From positions 1-64,000 of the forward strand of contig NZ_SNUK01000002.1 of the NCBI RefSeq assembly GCF_012027495.1: 64,000 nucleotides of DNA, written 5' to 3'. Shown here piece by piece: positions 17,007-26,536 of the stretch (position 1 is the stretch's first letter; the number at the start of each line of letters is the position of its first letter). The notes beneath the pieces were generated by a model. The model saw nothing but the letters and a program-made list of their open reading frames with translations, was not told the origin of the DNA and did not search any database. Position numbers and translations under genes: made by a program. The DNA comes from Thermococcus sp. JdF3. GTDB taxonomy: Archaea > Methanobacteriota_B > Thermococci > Thermococcales > Thermococcaceae.

Positions 17007-19286
17007 ATGGTGAAGTCAATGAAGGTCAAGGGTCTCGCGGTAATAGTTCTCCTCCTCGCCGCCCTGGCCGGTGGCTGTGTTTCTCCGGGTTCATCGACGG
17101 GAACCGGGACTGAAATGCCCTCTCCAACCGACACGTCAGCGCAGTACCCTTCCGGGGGGATCCGGCTGGAGCTGCCGCGGGGGAACTACACTCCCCTCTA
17201 TCTCGGCCCCGGCGAGGCCTGCCCTCCCGGCAGGGTCCCGGCCGCCTTCCGCTACGTTCCGGGCAATGAGTCGGTCAGCTCGGTCAGCCTGCGCGGGAGC
17301 TTTAACGGCTGGGCCGAGTGGCCGATGGAGCTGAACAACGGCACCTGGAGGATAGAAACCTGCCTCGCCCCCGGCAGGTATCAGTACAAGTACTTCATCA
17401 ACGGTCAGTGGGTCAAGGACATGTCGGACGACGGCACCGGGCGGCCCTACGACCCGGACGCCGACGGCTACGTCGACGACGGCTACGGTGGAAAGAACGC
17501 GGTCAGAATCGTTGAGGGAAGCTCTAGCTTTTACGTGGAGTTCGATCCCAGCGACCCGGCCCACATCAGCATTGCCGACAACAGGACAGTGATAAGGGTC
17601 GAGGTAAAGCGGGATACGGTAGACTCCGCCATTTTGGTGACGGATCGGGGAAACTACACCATGAAGCTCCAGCTCTGGTGGGACTCCGGTGAGGCCTGGC
17701 GCGCCGAAGTGCCATCCGTCGGGCCCGTTGAGTATTACATCGTCATAGACTCCGCGGACGGAGGGCGGTTTGTGGTTCTAAACACGAGCGAGAGCCCGTT
17801 CTTCCGCTTCGACGGCGTGGACAGGTTCCCCCAGCTGGAGTGGGTGAGCAACGGCGTAGCCTACCAGATATTCCCGGACAGATTCAACAACGGAAACAAA
17901 AGCAACGACCCGCTAGCGCTCAAGAACGACGAGCTACTCCTGAATGAAATGATCGACGAAGAGCCCATACTATCAAACTGGAGCGACCCCATAACGCCCC
18001 TCCACTGCTGCCACCAGTACTTCGGAGGGGATATAAGGGGCATAACCGGGAAGCTCGACTACCTCCAGAGCCTGGGCGTCACAATAATCTACCTCAACCC
18101 GATTTTCCTCGCGGGGAGTGCCCACGGCTACGACGTCTACGACTACTACCGCCTTGACCCGCAGTTCGGAACCGAAGAAGACCTCAGGGAGTTCCTGGAC
18201 GAAGCCCACAGAAGGGGGATCCGGGTCATTTTCGACTTCGTGCCCAACCACTGCGGCATCGGTCACCGGGCGTTTCTGGACGTCGCTTCGAGGGGCAACC
18301 AGAGTCCCTACTGGGACTGGTTCTTTGTCAGGCAGTGGCCCTTCAAGCTGGGCGACGGAAACGCCTACGAGGGCTGGTGGGGCATCGGGAGCCTTCCGAA
18401 GCTCAACACGGCCAACCCGGAAGTTAGGGAGCACCTTATCGGGGCGGCCCTGTACTGGCTCGACTTTGGGTTCGATGGAATAAGGGTGGACGTCCCCAAC
18501 GAAATCCTCGACCCCGGGACCTTCTTCGGGGAGCTCAGGAAGCGGGTTAAGGAGAGGCACCCAGATGCCTACCTCGTCGGAGAGATATGGACGCTCTCAC
18601 CCGAGTGGGTTCGGGGAGATCGCTTTGACTCGCTCATGAACTACGCCCTCGGCAGGGACATACTCCTGAACTATGCGAAAGGTCTGCTGAGTGGAGAGGC
18701 GGCGATGAGGATGATGGGCAGGTACTACGCGTCCTATGGAGAGAACGTCGCGGCCATGGGCTTCAACCTCGTCAGCTCGCACGACACTTCCAGGGTTCTC
18801 ACGGACCTTGGTGGGGGTAGGCTAGGTGAGGAACCGACAAATGAGTCAATCCAGAGGCTCAAACTCCTCTCAACGCTTCTCTATGTACTCCCGGGAACGC
18901 CGGTGACCTTCCAGGGCGACGAGAGGGGACTGCTCGGGGACAAGAACCACTACGACGAGCAGCGCTATCCTATCCAGTGGGACACCGTGAACGAGGACGT
19001 TCTGAACCACTACAAAGCCCTGGCAGAGCTCAGGAAGGATGTTCCAGCGCTGAGGAGCAGTGTCATAAGGTTCTACACTGCCAAAGGTGGGGTAATGGCC
19101 TTCTTCAGGGGGCACGACGACGAGGTTCTGGTCGTGGCAAACAGCTGGAAGAAGCCCGCCGAGCTGGAGCTCCCCGACGGGGAGTGGAGGGTGATATGGC
19201 CTGAGAGCCGGTCGGGAACGGTTCTCTCAGGAGCCGTGGAGGTTCCTTCAGTGGGGGTTCTCGTGCTGGAAAGGATCGGCCCCTGA
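17007..19286 (+). CDS. Secreted lipoprotein GH13 alpha-amylase/pullulanase (TK-PUL-like)
   Basis: About 759 residues. A signal peptide with lipobox (LAALAGGC, C24) and a Ser/Thr/Gly linker suggest membrane anchoring outside the cell. Next come starch-binding or beta-sandwich modules (about 60-270, including LRGSFNGWAEWPMEL, typical of CBM48/CBM20-like folds), then a GH13 barrel: DFVPNHCG, nucleophile D495 in GIRVDVPNE, acid E526 in VGEIW and D593 in SSHDT. Length and architecture recall the T. kodakarensis type III pullulan hydrolase. Start is uncertain: ATG 17007 would be nearly leaderless, ATG 17019 is an alternative. Confidence 0.9.
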   Translation: MVKSMKVKGLAVIVLLLAALAGGCVSPGSSTGTGTEMPSPTDTSAQYPSGGIRLELPRGNYTPLYLGPGEACPPGRVPAAFRYVPGNESVSSVSLRGSFNGWAEWPMELNNGTWRIETCLAPGRYQYKYFINGQWVKDMSDDGTGRPYDPDADGYVDDGYGGKNAVRIVEGSSSFYVEFDPSDPAHISIADNRTVIRVEVKRDTVDSAILVTDRGNYTMKLQLWWDSGEAWRAEVPSVGPVEYYIVIDSADGGRFVVLNTSESPFFRFDGVDRFPQLEWVSNGVAYQIFPDRFNNGNKSNDPLALKNDELLLNEMIDEEPILSNWSDPITPLHCCHQYFGGDIRGITGKLDYLQSLGVTIIYLNPIFLAGSAHGYDVYDYYRLDPQFGTEEDLREFLDEAHRRGIRVIFDFVPNHCGIGHRAFLDVASRGNQSPYWDWFFVRQWPFKLGDGNAYEGWWGIGSLPKLNTANPEVREHLIGAALYWLDFGFDGIRVDVPNEILDPGTFFGELRKRVKERHPDAYLVGEIWTLSPEWVRGDRFDSLMNYALGRDILLNYAKGLLSGEAAMRMMGRYYASYGENVAAMGFNLVSSHDTSRVLTDLGGGRLGEEPTNESIQRLKLLSTLLYVLPGTPVTFQGDERGLLGDKNHYDEQRYPIQWDTVNEDVLNHYKALAELRKDVPALRSSVIRFYTAKGGVMAFFRGHDDEVLVVANSWKKPAELELPDGEWRVIWPESRSGTVLSGAVEVPSVGVLVLERIGP

Positions 19287-19372
19287 GGCTTTCTTTTCTT
19301 TCGCCACTCTGACGATTCCCGCCCCAAAAGCTTTTTATGAAATGGCCTTACTCCAGTTTCAGGTGGTGAGTA

Positions 19373-21085
19373 ATGGGAGAGAAGCCCGACAGATACGAGA
19401 TTCTTCAGGATTTGATGAGGAGAAGGGGCTTTGCATGGGGCAGCTTTGAAATCTACGGCGGCTCACGCGGATTCTATGACTACGGTCCGCTCGGTGCGAC
19501 GATAAAGAGGAAGATCGAGCGGAAGATACGTGAGGCCTTCCAGAGGGAGGGCTTCTTCGAGCTGGAAACTCCAGACATCACACCGGAGAGGGTCTTCATC
19601 GCGAGCGGTCACGTTGAAAAGTTCGTTGACCCCCTGGTTGAGTGCAGGAAGTGCGGGGCCCGCTTCAGGGCGGACCACATAGTGGAGGAAGCCCTCGGCA
19701 TAGACACCGAGGGTATGAGCGCCGAACACCTCACCGAACTCATCCGCGAGCACGGGATAAAGTGCCCCGAGTGCGGCGGTGAGCTCGGCGAGGTCTGGTA
19801 CTTCAACCTTATGTTCGAGACCAGGATCGGCCCCTACGGCGACCAGAAGGGCTACCTGAGGCCTGAAACTGCCCAGGGTATCTTCGTGAACTTCAGGCGC
19901 CTCAACGCTTTCGCCAGGAACAGGCTTCCCTTCGGCGTTTTCCAGATTGGCAAGGCCTACCGCAACGAGATTTCACCGAGGCAGGGCATGCTCCGTCTGA
20001 GGGAGTTCACCCAGGCGGAGGCGGAGATATTCTTCAACCCGAAGGAAACCGAGCACCCGCACTTCGACGAGGTCAAGGACGAGGTTCTGTGCCTCTACCC
20101 GATAGAAAACCAGCTCAAGAACCTTGGAATGGTTGAGCTCACGGCGGAGGAGGCGGTAAAGAAGGGCTACATCATGAACACATTCTTCGCCTACTACATG
20201 GTCATGGTCAAGCGCGTCCTCCTCGATATCGGCATCCCCGAGGATAAGATACGCTTCCGCCAGCAGCTGCCCGAGGAGAGGGCGCACTATTCGCGCGACA
20301 CCTGGGACGCCGAGATACACAGCGAGCGCTTCGGCTGGATCGAGTGCGTCGGCATAGCCAACCGCGGCGACTACGACCTGAGCAAGCACCTGAAGATGAG
20401 CGGCGCGGACATGACCGTCCTCATCCACTACGATGAGCCCAGGATAGTCAAGCACCTCAAAGTGAGCCTCAACATGAAGCGCGTCGGGCCTAAGCTGAAG
20501 AAGGACGCCAAGAGGATAAACGGGCTCATCCAGGGCTGGGACGAGGAGAAGCTCAGGAACCTGGTGGAGGTGCTGGAGAGGGACGGCAAAATCACCATCG
20601 AGGGCTACGAGCTGGAGAAGGACGACTTCATAATCAGGGAGATTGAGGAGAAGATAACGGGCGAGAAGATAGTGCCCCACGTCCTCGAGCCGAGTTTCGG
20701 AATAGACAGGCCCTTCTACCTGCTCCTTGAGAACAGCCTCGTCATAGAGGAGGACAGGACCTATCTCAAGCTCAAGAAGGACATGGCACCGATTGAGGTC
20801 GCAGTTCTGCCCCTCGTCGCCAAGGAGCCCCTCAAAAGCATAGCCTACGAGGTCTTCAGAACCCTCCAGAAGGCCGGCTTCATAGCGGTCTACGACGAGA
20901 AGGACACCGTCGGCAGGCGCTACATGCGCTACGACGAGATTGGAACGCCCTACTGCGTGACGATAGACAACCAGACGCCCGAGGACAACACGGTGACGAT
21001 AAGGGACCGCGACACCAGGGAGCAGACGAGGGTAAGCATCGAGGAACTGCCGACCAAGCTGAGGGAGCTGATTTTTGGAGAGTGA
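19373..21085 (+). CDS. glyS: Glycyl-tRNA synthetase
   Basis: 570-residue class II, eukaryote/archaea-type GlyRS. Residues 1-40 hold RRGFAWGSFEIYGGSRGFYDYGPLG, motif 2 includes FGVFQIGKAYRNEISPRQGMLRLREFTQ, and motif 3 is VLEPSFGIDRPF. A zinc finger is visible at CRKCGARF...CPECGG. The C-terminal anticodon-binding domain starts near residue 465. Promoter: AAGCTTTTTATG about 45 bases upstream; ribosome site GGTGGTGAG. Confidence 0.97.
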   Translation: MGEKPDRYEILQDLMRRRGFAWGSFEIYGGSRGFYDYGPLGATIKRKIERKIREAFQREGFFELETPDITPERVFIASGHVEKFVDPLVECRKCGARFRADHIVEEALGIDTEGMSAEHLTELIREHGIKCPECGGELGEVWYFNLMFETRIGPYGDQKGYLRPETAQGIFVNFRRLNAFARNRLPFGVFQIGKAYRNEISPRQGMLRLREFTQAEAEIFFNPKETEHPHFDEVKDEVLCLYPIENQLKNLGMVELTAEEAVKKGYIMNTFFAYYMVMVKRVLLDIGIPEDKIRFRQQLPEERAHYSRDTWDAEIHSERFGWIECVGIANRGDYDLSKHLKMSGADMTVLIHYDEPRIVKHLKVSLNMKRVGPKLKKDAKRINGLIQGWDEEKLRNLVEVLERDGKITIEGYELEKDDFIIREIEEKITGEKIVPHVLEPSFGIDRPFYLLLENSLVIEEDRTYLKLKKDMAPIEVAVLPLVAKEPLKSIAYEVFRTLQKAGFIAVYDEKDTVGRRYMRYDEIGTPYCVTIDNQTPEDNTVTIRDRDTREQTRVSIEELPTKLRELIFGE

Positions 21086-21087
21086 GC

Positions 21088-21210
21088 TCAGCACAGTTCC
21101 TCCACAATCTTTTCAACACTTTTCTTAAGGTCTGGAAGCTGGAGACGGACTATCGTTCAAACGATATTCAAATCGACACCGAAGTAGTGATGAATGACGA
21201 CGTATGTCGT
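21088..21210 (-). pseudogene. Remnant of a DUF86-type HEPN toxin gene
   Basis: Directly downstream of the MNT gene, the minus-strand frame reads VVIHHYFGVDLNIV, then a TGA stop (21157-21159), then TIVRLQLPDLKKSVEKIVEELC and stop. This matches the C-terminal end of DUF86/HEPN proteins, where the interrupted position is normally Trp (TGG to TGA). The rest of the gene, including the N-terminal helices, is missing and a second stop precedes the fragment. It is a decayed partner of the adjacent MNT gene. Confidence 0.6.
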
Positions 21211-21233
21211 TCAAAAACAGGCAGGGGTCCCGC

Positions 21234-21539
21234 TTAGACATAAACGAGGTCCCCCTTTATGTGCTCCCAGAAGCGTTCTCTATTCATAACTGCATTCTTG
21301 GTAACGAGATCCACCTTAACCCCGAGAAGGGACTCCAAGTAGTCTTTCAGATCCACTATCTCCCACCCGATTGGCCTCTCAAACTCCACGAGTATATCAA
21401 CGTCGCTGAGTTCGGTCTGCTCTCCCCTGGTGTAGGAGCCGAAGATGGCAATCGAACTGACCCCAAAGCGCTTCCTAAGTTCTTCCTTGTGGGTCCGGAG
21501 GGTGTTCTCGATGTCTGGGAGGGTAACCCGCGCCATCAT
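21234..21539 (-). CDS. MNT-family nucleotidyltransferase (orphan antitoxin)
   Basis: 101 residues with AIFGSYTRGEQTELSDVDILVEF, the GS-x10-DxD nucleotidyltransferase signature. Start chosen as the ATG at 21539, since a TATA-like element 25 bases upstream implies a leaderless message; the frame runs further upstream without support. Its expected HEPN partner is only a remnant downstream, so it is either an orphan antitoxin or acts on another HEPN protein. Confidence 0.82.
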   Translation of the reverse strand: MMARVTLPDIENTLRTHKEELRKRFGVSSIAIFGSYTRGEQTELSDVDILVEFERPIGWEIVDLKDYLESLLGVKVDLVTKNAVMNRERFWEHIKGDLVYV

Positions 21540-21557
21540 ACGTTTGTGCGACACGAA

Positions 21558-21569
21558 AGTATAAAAAGG
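21558..21569. promoter_or_regulatory. Shared, near-symmetrical TATA element of two divergent genes
   Basis: AGTATAAAAAGG lies 25 bases from the minus-strand start at 21539 and about 32 from the plus-strand start at 21596. Read either way it resembles an archaeal TATA box, and no second one is seen in the 56-base gap. Confidence 0.4.
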
Positions 21570-21595
21570 TTCAGCAGGAGTTATCTCCGGTTGAA

Positions 21596-22102
21596 ATGGG
21601 CCGGAGAATCCACCTCCTCTACCGCCGCCTTCCAAACCGCCTGCTGGAGAGGGAGGATGAGATAGTAGCTGACTTGGGCAACATTATCGTTGCTAAGGCA
21701 AAGTTCGAGGGAATGCTGGCCCCTCTTAAGGTGAACGGCGTTGAGGTAATACGGAACGGCTACACTATGCTCTACTTCGCTTTCATCGGGGAGAACTACG
21801 ACGTTCTGAAGGTCTACGACGAAAACGGTGAGTTCAAGGGCCTCTACGTCGATGTCCTGGCCTACACGAAGCGCGAAGGAAACACGATAGAGATGCTCGA
21901 CCTATTCCTCGACGTCTTCGTCTTCCCGGATGGAAAAGCGTTTCTTCTTGACGAGGATGAGCTTGAGATGGCCCTCAACTACGGCGTAATTGACAGGGAT
22001 ACCTTCGACCTTGCCTATTCCATCGCGAGGGAGATACTCGAAAGGCTTAAACGCGGCGAGTTTCCGCCGAAAATAGTCTGGGAGTACGGTCTGGAGGGCT
22101 GA
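21596..22102 (+). CDS. DUF402 domain protein
   Basis: 168 residues, matching DUF402 (FAU-1 C-terminal/Ntdp-like fold): basic N-terminus MGRRIHLLYRRLPNR, then ENYDVLKVYDENGEFKGLYVDV and LDLFLDVFVFPDGKAFLLDEDELEMA, the conserved acidic stretch that binds metal in characterised members. Members hydrolyse nucleoside di/triphosphates or bind RNA; which applies here is unknown. It ends two bases before the DUF167 gene, so the two form an operon. Confidence 0.75.
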   Translation: MGRRIHLLYRRLPNRLLEREDEIVADLGNIIVAKAKFEGMLAPLKVNGVEVIRNGYTMLYFAFIGENYDVLKVYDENGEFKGLYVDVLAYTKREGNTIEMLDLFLDVFVFPDGKAFLLDEDELEMALNYGVIDRDTFDLAYSIAREILERLKRGEFPPKIVWEYGLEG

Positions 22103-22104
22103 AG

Positions 22105-22392
22105 ATGGGTGCGGAATTCGTGAAGGAGGCCAGGGACGGAACGGTTCTGCTCGTTTACGTCCAGCCGAAGGCGAAGAGGAACGAGATCGAGGGCGTGGAT
22201 GAGTGGCGCGGAAGGCTGAAGGTGAAGATAAAGGCCCCGCCGGTGGAGGGGAAGGCAAACAAGGAACTCGTCAAGTTCCTCTCGAAGGTTCTCGGGACGG
22301 AAGTGAAGATAATCCGCGGAGAGGCGAGCAGGGAGAAGGATTTGCTCGTCGGGCTGAGTGCGGAGGAGGTACGGAAGAGGCTGGGAATTTGA
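22105..22392 (+). CDS. DUF167/UPF0235 (YggU-like) protein
   Basis: 95 residues with the family core YVQPKAKRNEIEGVDEWRGRLKVKIKAPPVEGKANKELVKFLSKVLG. Small conserved protein of unknown function, found in all domains. Start separated by two bases from the DUF402 stop. Confidence 0.88.
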   Translation: MGAEFVKEARDGTVLLVYVQPKAKRNEIEGVDEWRGRLKVKIKAPPVEGKANKELVKFLSKVLGTEVKIIRGEASREKDLLVGLSAEEVRKRLGI

Positions 22393-22437
22393 GATTCGCG
22401 CAACCTTAATATAGGAGGCGAGTGAACCTACTATTGA

Positions 22438-23075
<638 letters not shown>

Positions 23076-24080
23076 TCACTTCAAAATCCCCAGGCTCTCG
23101 TTCGTCTTCTTTATGCTCTCCCACTTGCCGGCCAGCTCGAACATGGCCCTTATGGCGTCTATGTTCTCAGGAACCACGTCACTCTCCTGGTGGACAGCCT
23201 GAATGTAGAAGAGCCTGTTCCCGCGGACGCTTATGCTCTCCTTCCAGACGGCAATCTCGTAGAGGTTGTTCCACTCGCGGTGAAGGTCGCGGGCGAACTC
23301 TATGAGCTGGGCCGTGCTGTCGAAGCCCCTCTCCTTCTCAAAGAGCAGAACGCGCGTGGTGTTCTCGAAGATATCAACGACGTCCTTGGCCTCGACCGGC
23401 TTCTTCAGCTCGACCATGATGCTGTGAACGTGCATGAGCGTAGTTGGAACGACAAAGGCTGAGGTCTCGATGTTTATCGGAATAACTGTCTGGACGTCCG
23501 GGCCATGGTGGGACGGGACGGTAACGCTTGGGGTTATGGCATTCACCGGGCCGCGCTTGGCGTCGTTCGGGTCAGCCGCGCGGCGAATCATGACCGCGTA
23601 GACGTAGTCGATGTACTCCTGAATGGCCGAGAGGGTTCTGGTAAGACCTGTGGTGTTGCACGACACGACGCGGACGTAGTCCTTGCCTAGGGCCTTCTCG
23701 TAGTTGGCCTGGGCCACGAAGGAGACCTCGGCAGTGGTGGCCTTCTCACCGCCCTGGAAAATCGCCTTAACGCCGGCCTTCTCGTAGAGGGCCTTGTTCT
23801 TCGCCCCCATTCCTCCAGGGGTGGCGTCAACGATGACGTCAACCTCATTGAGGAGGTCTCTGAGAGTTCCGGCAACATCAAAGCCCGCCTTCTCGAACCT
23901 CGGAAGGAACTCCTCGCTGGCAGCGTAAACCGGGATTCCGAGCTCCGCCGCGCGGTAGGCCTCGAAGTCTGGCTTCGTCTTGGTGACACCGATGAGCCTC
24001 ATATCGTCCTGTTTCGTTACGGCGTAGGCAACGCGCTTTCCAATTGTTCCGTATCCATTGACTCCAACCTTCACCTTCAT
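23076..24080 (-). CDS. gap: Glyceraldehyde-3-phosphate dehydrogenase, archaeal type
   Basis: 334-residue phosphorylating NAD(P)-dependent GAPDH of archaeal type. Rossmann start [21 protein letters not shown]; catalytic Cys in [11 protein letters not shown] near residue 140; HHGPDVQTV substrate site. In Thermococcales this enzyme works mainly in gluconeogenesis because glycolysis uses GAPOR. The ATG at 24080 has GGTGG upstream; longer frames have no support. A TGM-like palindrome upstream of its TATA box fits activation by Tgr. Confidence 0.97.
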   Translation of the reverse strand: MKVKVGVNGYGTIGKRVAYAVTKQDDMRLIGVTKTKPDFEAYRAAELGIPVYAASEEFLPRFEKAGFDVAGTLRDLLNEVDVIVDATPGGMGAKNKALYEKAGVKAIFQGGEKATTAEVSFVAQANYEKALGKDYVRVVSCNTTGLTRTLSAIQEYIDYVYAVMIRRAADPNDAKRGPVNAITPSVTVPSHHGPDVQTVIPINIETSAFVVPTTLMHVHSIMVELKKPVEAKDVVDIFENTTRVLLFEKERGFDSTAQLIEFARDLHREWNNLYEIAVWKESISVRGNRLFYIQAVHQESDVVPENIDAIRAMFELAGKWESIKKTNESLGILK

Positions 24081-24102
24081 GCTACCACCGGAGAATTTTA
24101 CC

Positions 24103-24144
24103 GCGATAAAATACTTAAACGTTGTTTTCACTCGTGGTGAAAAC
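24103..24144 (-). promoter_or_regulatory. gap promoter with TGM-like palindrome upstream of TATA
   Basis: Minus-strand TATA-like AGTATTTTATCG lies at 24103-24114. Immediately upstream, 24124-24144 is a perfect palindrome GTTTTCAC-TCGTG-GTGAAAAC. Its core TTTCAC-N5-GTGAAA differs from the TGM consensus TATCAC-N5-GTGATA at one base per half. Upstream of TATA is the activating position for the Tgr/TrmBL1 regulator at gluconeogenic genes. Confidence 0.65.
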
Positions 24145-24236
24145 TGCTATTGAGGGCACTGGATTTTTACATTTTTGTGCAAAGGACTTCCGCTGGGGTT
24201 ATAAGCCGTTCCCCTGAAAATCCATCGGTGATTGTG

Positions 24237-24995
24237 ATGTTCGCCGAGGTGCTGACGGTAGGCGACGAACTGCTCACGGGAAACACCGTGGACAGCAACT
24301 CCGCGTTCATAGCGAAGAGGCTCACCGAGCGGGGCTACTGGGTGAGGCGGAAGACAACTGTCGGAGATGACGTTGAGGAGATAAAGGCCGTTGTGAGGGA
24401 AATCCTCGCGAGGAAGCCAGAGGTTCTCATTGTCTCTGGAGGGCTGGGACCGACCCACGACGATGTAACTATGCTCGCCGTTGCCGAGGCCCTGGGAAAG
24501 GACTTCGTCCCCTGTGAGGAGTGCCTTGAGAGAATCAAGGCCTTTTACAGGGAGCTGCATGAGAAGGGCCTCATAGACGACCCGGAGCTGAACGAGGCCC
24601 GCAAAAAGATGGCCTACCTGCCGGAGGGTGCCGAACCTCTGGAGAACACCCAGGGTGCCGCCCCCGGAGCTTACATCGAGCATGACGGCGTTAAGATCTT
24701 CGTCCTTCCCGGAATGCCGCGGGAGATGAAGGTGATGCTTGAGAGGGAAGTCCTCCCCCGGCTCGGTGAGAGGAAATTCATCCAGAGAAAGCTCCTCGCG
24801 GAGATAACCGACGAGAGCAAGCTGGCGCCGATTCTCGTCGAGGCCCTCACAAGGTTCCGCGTGAGGATACACTCATCGCCGAAGGGCTTCGGGAAGTACA
24901 TCGGGATAATAATCTTCGGCGAGAGCGAGGAGGAGATAGAGAAGGCCAGAGCTTTTATGGAGGGGCGGGGGGTTCGCTTCGAGGAGGGCTGGTAG
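24237..24995 (+). CDS. CinA-like molybdopterin-binding domain protein
   Basis: 252 residues of the CinA N-terminal/MoaB-like fold: AEVLTVGDELLTGNTVDSNSAFIAKRL, VSGGLGPTHDDVTM and GAAPGAYIEHDGVKIFVLPGMPREM. In bacteria this domain is linked to NMN deamidation and ADP-ribose hydrolysis (CinA/PncC); the deamidase domain is absent here. ATG 24237 has GGTGATTGTG before it; TATA-like GGGTTATAAG lies near 24195. Role in pyridine nucleotide repair is inference. Confidence 0.82.
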   Translation: MFAEVLTVGDELLTGNTVDSNSAFIAKRLTERGYWVRRKTTVGDDVEEIKAVVREILARKPEVLIVSGGLGPTHDDVTMLAVAEALGKDFVPCEECLERIKAFYRELHEKGLIDDPELNEARKKMAYLPEGAEPLENTQGAAPGAYIEHDGVKIFVLPGMPREMKVMLEREVLPRLGERKFIQRKLLAEITDESKLAPILVEALTRFRVRIHSSPKGFGKYIGIIIFGESEEEIEKARAFMEGRGVRFEEGW

Positions 24996-25042
24996 CGAAA
25001 CGCTGATAAGGGATTTATAGAAGATAATGAACGTGGTGGGAA

Positions 25043-25231
25043 ATGCCGGTGGAGATAGATGTGCCCGAGGACATAGAGCCTCTTGTAGTGGAGATACTCA
25101 AGGCTGTTCGGGAGGGAAGAAGGAAGAAGGCCCTAAAAGACCTTGAAAACCTTATTCAGACAGTTAATAAAAACGCTCCCGAAGAAATCCCCGACACCCT
25201 TGAAGTTCTTGAGGAGCTGAGAGAAAGATGA
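25043..25231 (+). CDS. Putative antitoxin of a PIN module
   Basis: 62 residues, acidic and helical (VPEDIEPLVVEILKAVREGRRKKALKDLENLIQTV), no obvious DNA-binding motif. Called an antitoxin from its size and its four-base overlap with a PIN-domain gene. Ribosome site GGTGGG. Confidence 0.65.
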   Translation: MPVEIDVPEDIEPLVVEILKAVREGRRKKALKDLENLIQTVNKNAPEEIPDTLEVLEELRER

Positions 25232-25665
25232 TAGTGGCAGATGCATCTTTTATAGTCGATGCTCTCATCGTCCCACGGAGAAGAAAAAAAGACGAGGTGT
25301 ATTTAAGGCAGTTGAAACGTCACCAGCGCTCTAAGGAGTTGCTGTCATTCTTTTTGGAAGAAGGTTTTCAGCTTTACATACCCTTCCTGGGCCTTGTTGA
25401 GGTTTCTGCTCTTCTTGTTAGAAAACTCGGAAAAAAAGCCAACGTTGATGCCGTTTTGGGATTTTTAAACGAGTATTTTTTCATAATTCCTGAAAAGGAT
25501 CTTGAGGAGTTTCTACTGAACCTGGCAATGGAAATAGGCTCAAGGGCCGCGGATACCTACTACATTTCCCTTGCAAAGATGAAAGGTGCCGTCCTCGTGA
25601 CTGCTGACAGGAAAATGGCTGAGGTTTCAAAAGACGTTGGTGTTAAAGTGATTCTACTGGAGTGA
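25228..25665 (+). CDS. PIN-domain protein (VapC-like toxin)
   Basis: 145 residues: IVADASFIVDALIVP (D4), LGLVEVSALLVRKL, AADTYYISLAKMKGAVLVTADRKMAEV. PIN fold with an insertion of basic residues (RRRKKDEVYLRQLKRHQRSKE). The coding sequence uses more A/T at third positions than its neighbours, which hints at recent transfer. Its stop is immediately before the next gene. Confidence 0.8.
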   Translation: MIVADASFIVDALIVPRRRKKDEVYLRQLKRHQRSKELLSFFLEEGFQLYIPFLGLVEVSALLVRKLGKKANVDAVLGFLNEYFFIIPEKDLEEFLLNLAMEIGSRAADTYYISLAKMKGAVLVTADRKMAEVSKDVGVKVILLE

Positions 25666-25670
25666 TGCCT

Positions 25671-26498
25671 ATGCTTCCGCCGGAGGTCCGTTCGCCCCTT
25701 GAAGAGATGCGAGCCGAGAGGATAAGGGGCGCAAGCTGGCTGGCCAGAAGGGGCGCCGAGGCGTACCTTGTCCTCTCCGAACTCCTCGAGGGGAAGGAAC
25801 TTGAGAATGCCCTGGTGGAAATGAGGAGGGAAATTCCTGCTGTGAACAGGACGATGGCTTCCCTGTACAATCTGGCCAGGTTCATTCCGATAACCGGAGA
25901 CCCCGACGTGGTGAGGACGAAGGCCGAGGAGTTCATCAGGCTCGGGGAGGAAGCGAAGCGCGAGATAGGCAACATCGGAAGCGAGCTGATAGACGAAAAT
26001 GAAGTTGTAATCACACACTCCTTCTCATCCGCTGTTCTTGAAATTTTCAAGGCCGCTAAGAAGAAGGGCAAACGCTTTAGGGTCATCCTAACCGAGAGCG
26101 CGCCCGACTACGAGGGAATAGCCCTCGCGAGGGAGCTTGATTCTATAGGGGTCCCATTCGAGGTAATAACTGACGCACAGCTCGGTCTTTTCGCAAAAAA
26201 GGCCACCCTCGCTCTGGTCGGTGCCGACAGCGTGACGCGCGACGGGGCGGCGGTGAACAAGGCCGGAACCTATCTCCTCGCCCTCGCCTGCCACGACAAC
26301 AGTGTTCCCTTCTACGTCGCCGCCGAGAGCTTCAAGCTCCATCCGGAGCTGAGCTCCGGTGATGTTGAAATCGTCGAGAGGCCCTACGTGAGGCAGGGCT
26401 ACAGGGTAAGAAACATGCTGTTCGACGTTACCCCCTGGCGGTACGTTAGGGGCATCATAACGGAGTTTGGGATTCTGGTGCCCCCGAAGGAAATCTGA
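25671..26498 (+). CDS. eIF2B alpha/beta/delta-family protein
   Basis: 275 residues of the IF-2B/MtnA/ribose-1,5-bisphosphate isomerase superfamily: VVITHSFSSAVLEIFKAAKK, VILTESAPDYEGIALARELDSIGVPFEVITDAQLG, LVGADSVTRDGAAVNKAGTYLLAL. Thermococcales carry two such proteins, an R15P isomerase in AMP degradation and an aIF2B-like one; the shorter length here suggests the aIF2B-like type, but this is not certain. GGAGTGAT precedes the ATG at 25671. Confidence 0.82.
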   Translation: MLPPEVRSPLEEMRAERIRGASWLARRGAEAYLVLSELLEGKELENALVEMRREIPAVNRTMASLYNLARFIPITGDPDVVRTKAEEFIRLGEEAKREIGNIGSELIDENEVVITHSFSSAVLEIFKAAKKKGKRFRVILTESAPDYEGIALARELDSIGVPFEVITDAQLGLFAKKATLALVGADSVTRDGAAVNKAGTYLLALACHDNSVPFYVAAESFKLHPELSSGDVEIVERPYVRQGYRVRNMLFDVTPWRYVRGIITEFGILVPPKEI

Positions 26499-26536
26499 AG
26501 GTCGACGCGAAAAATCAGAAAGGGAAGAAAAGAGGC

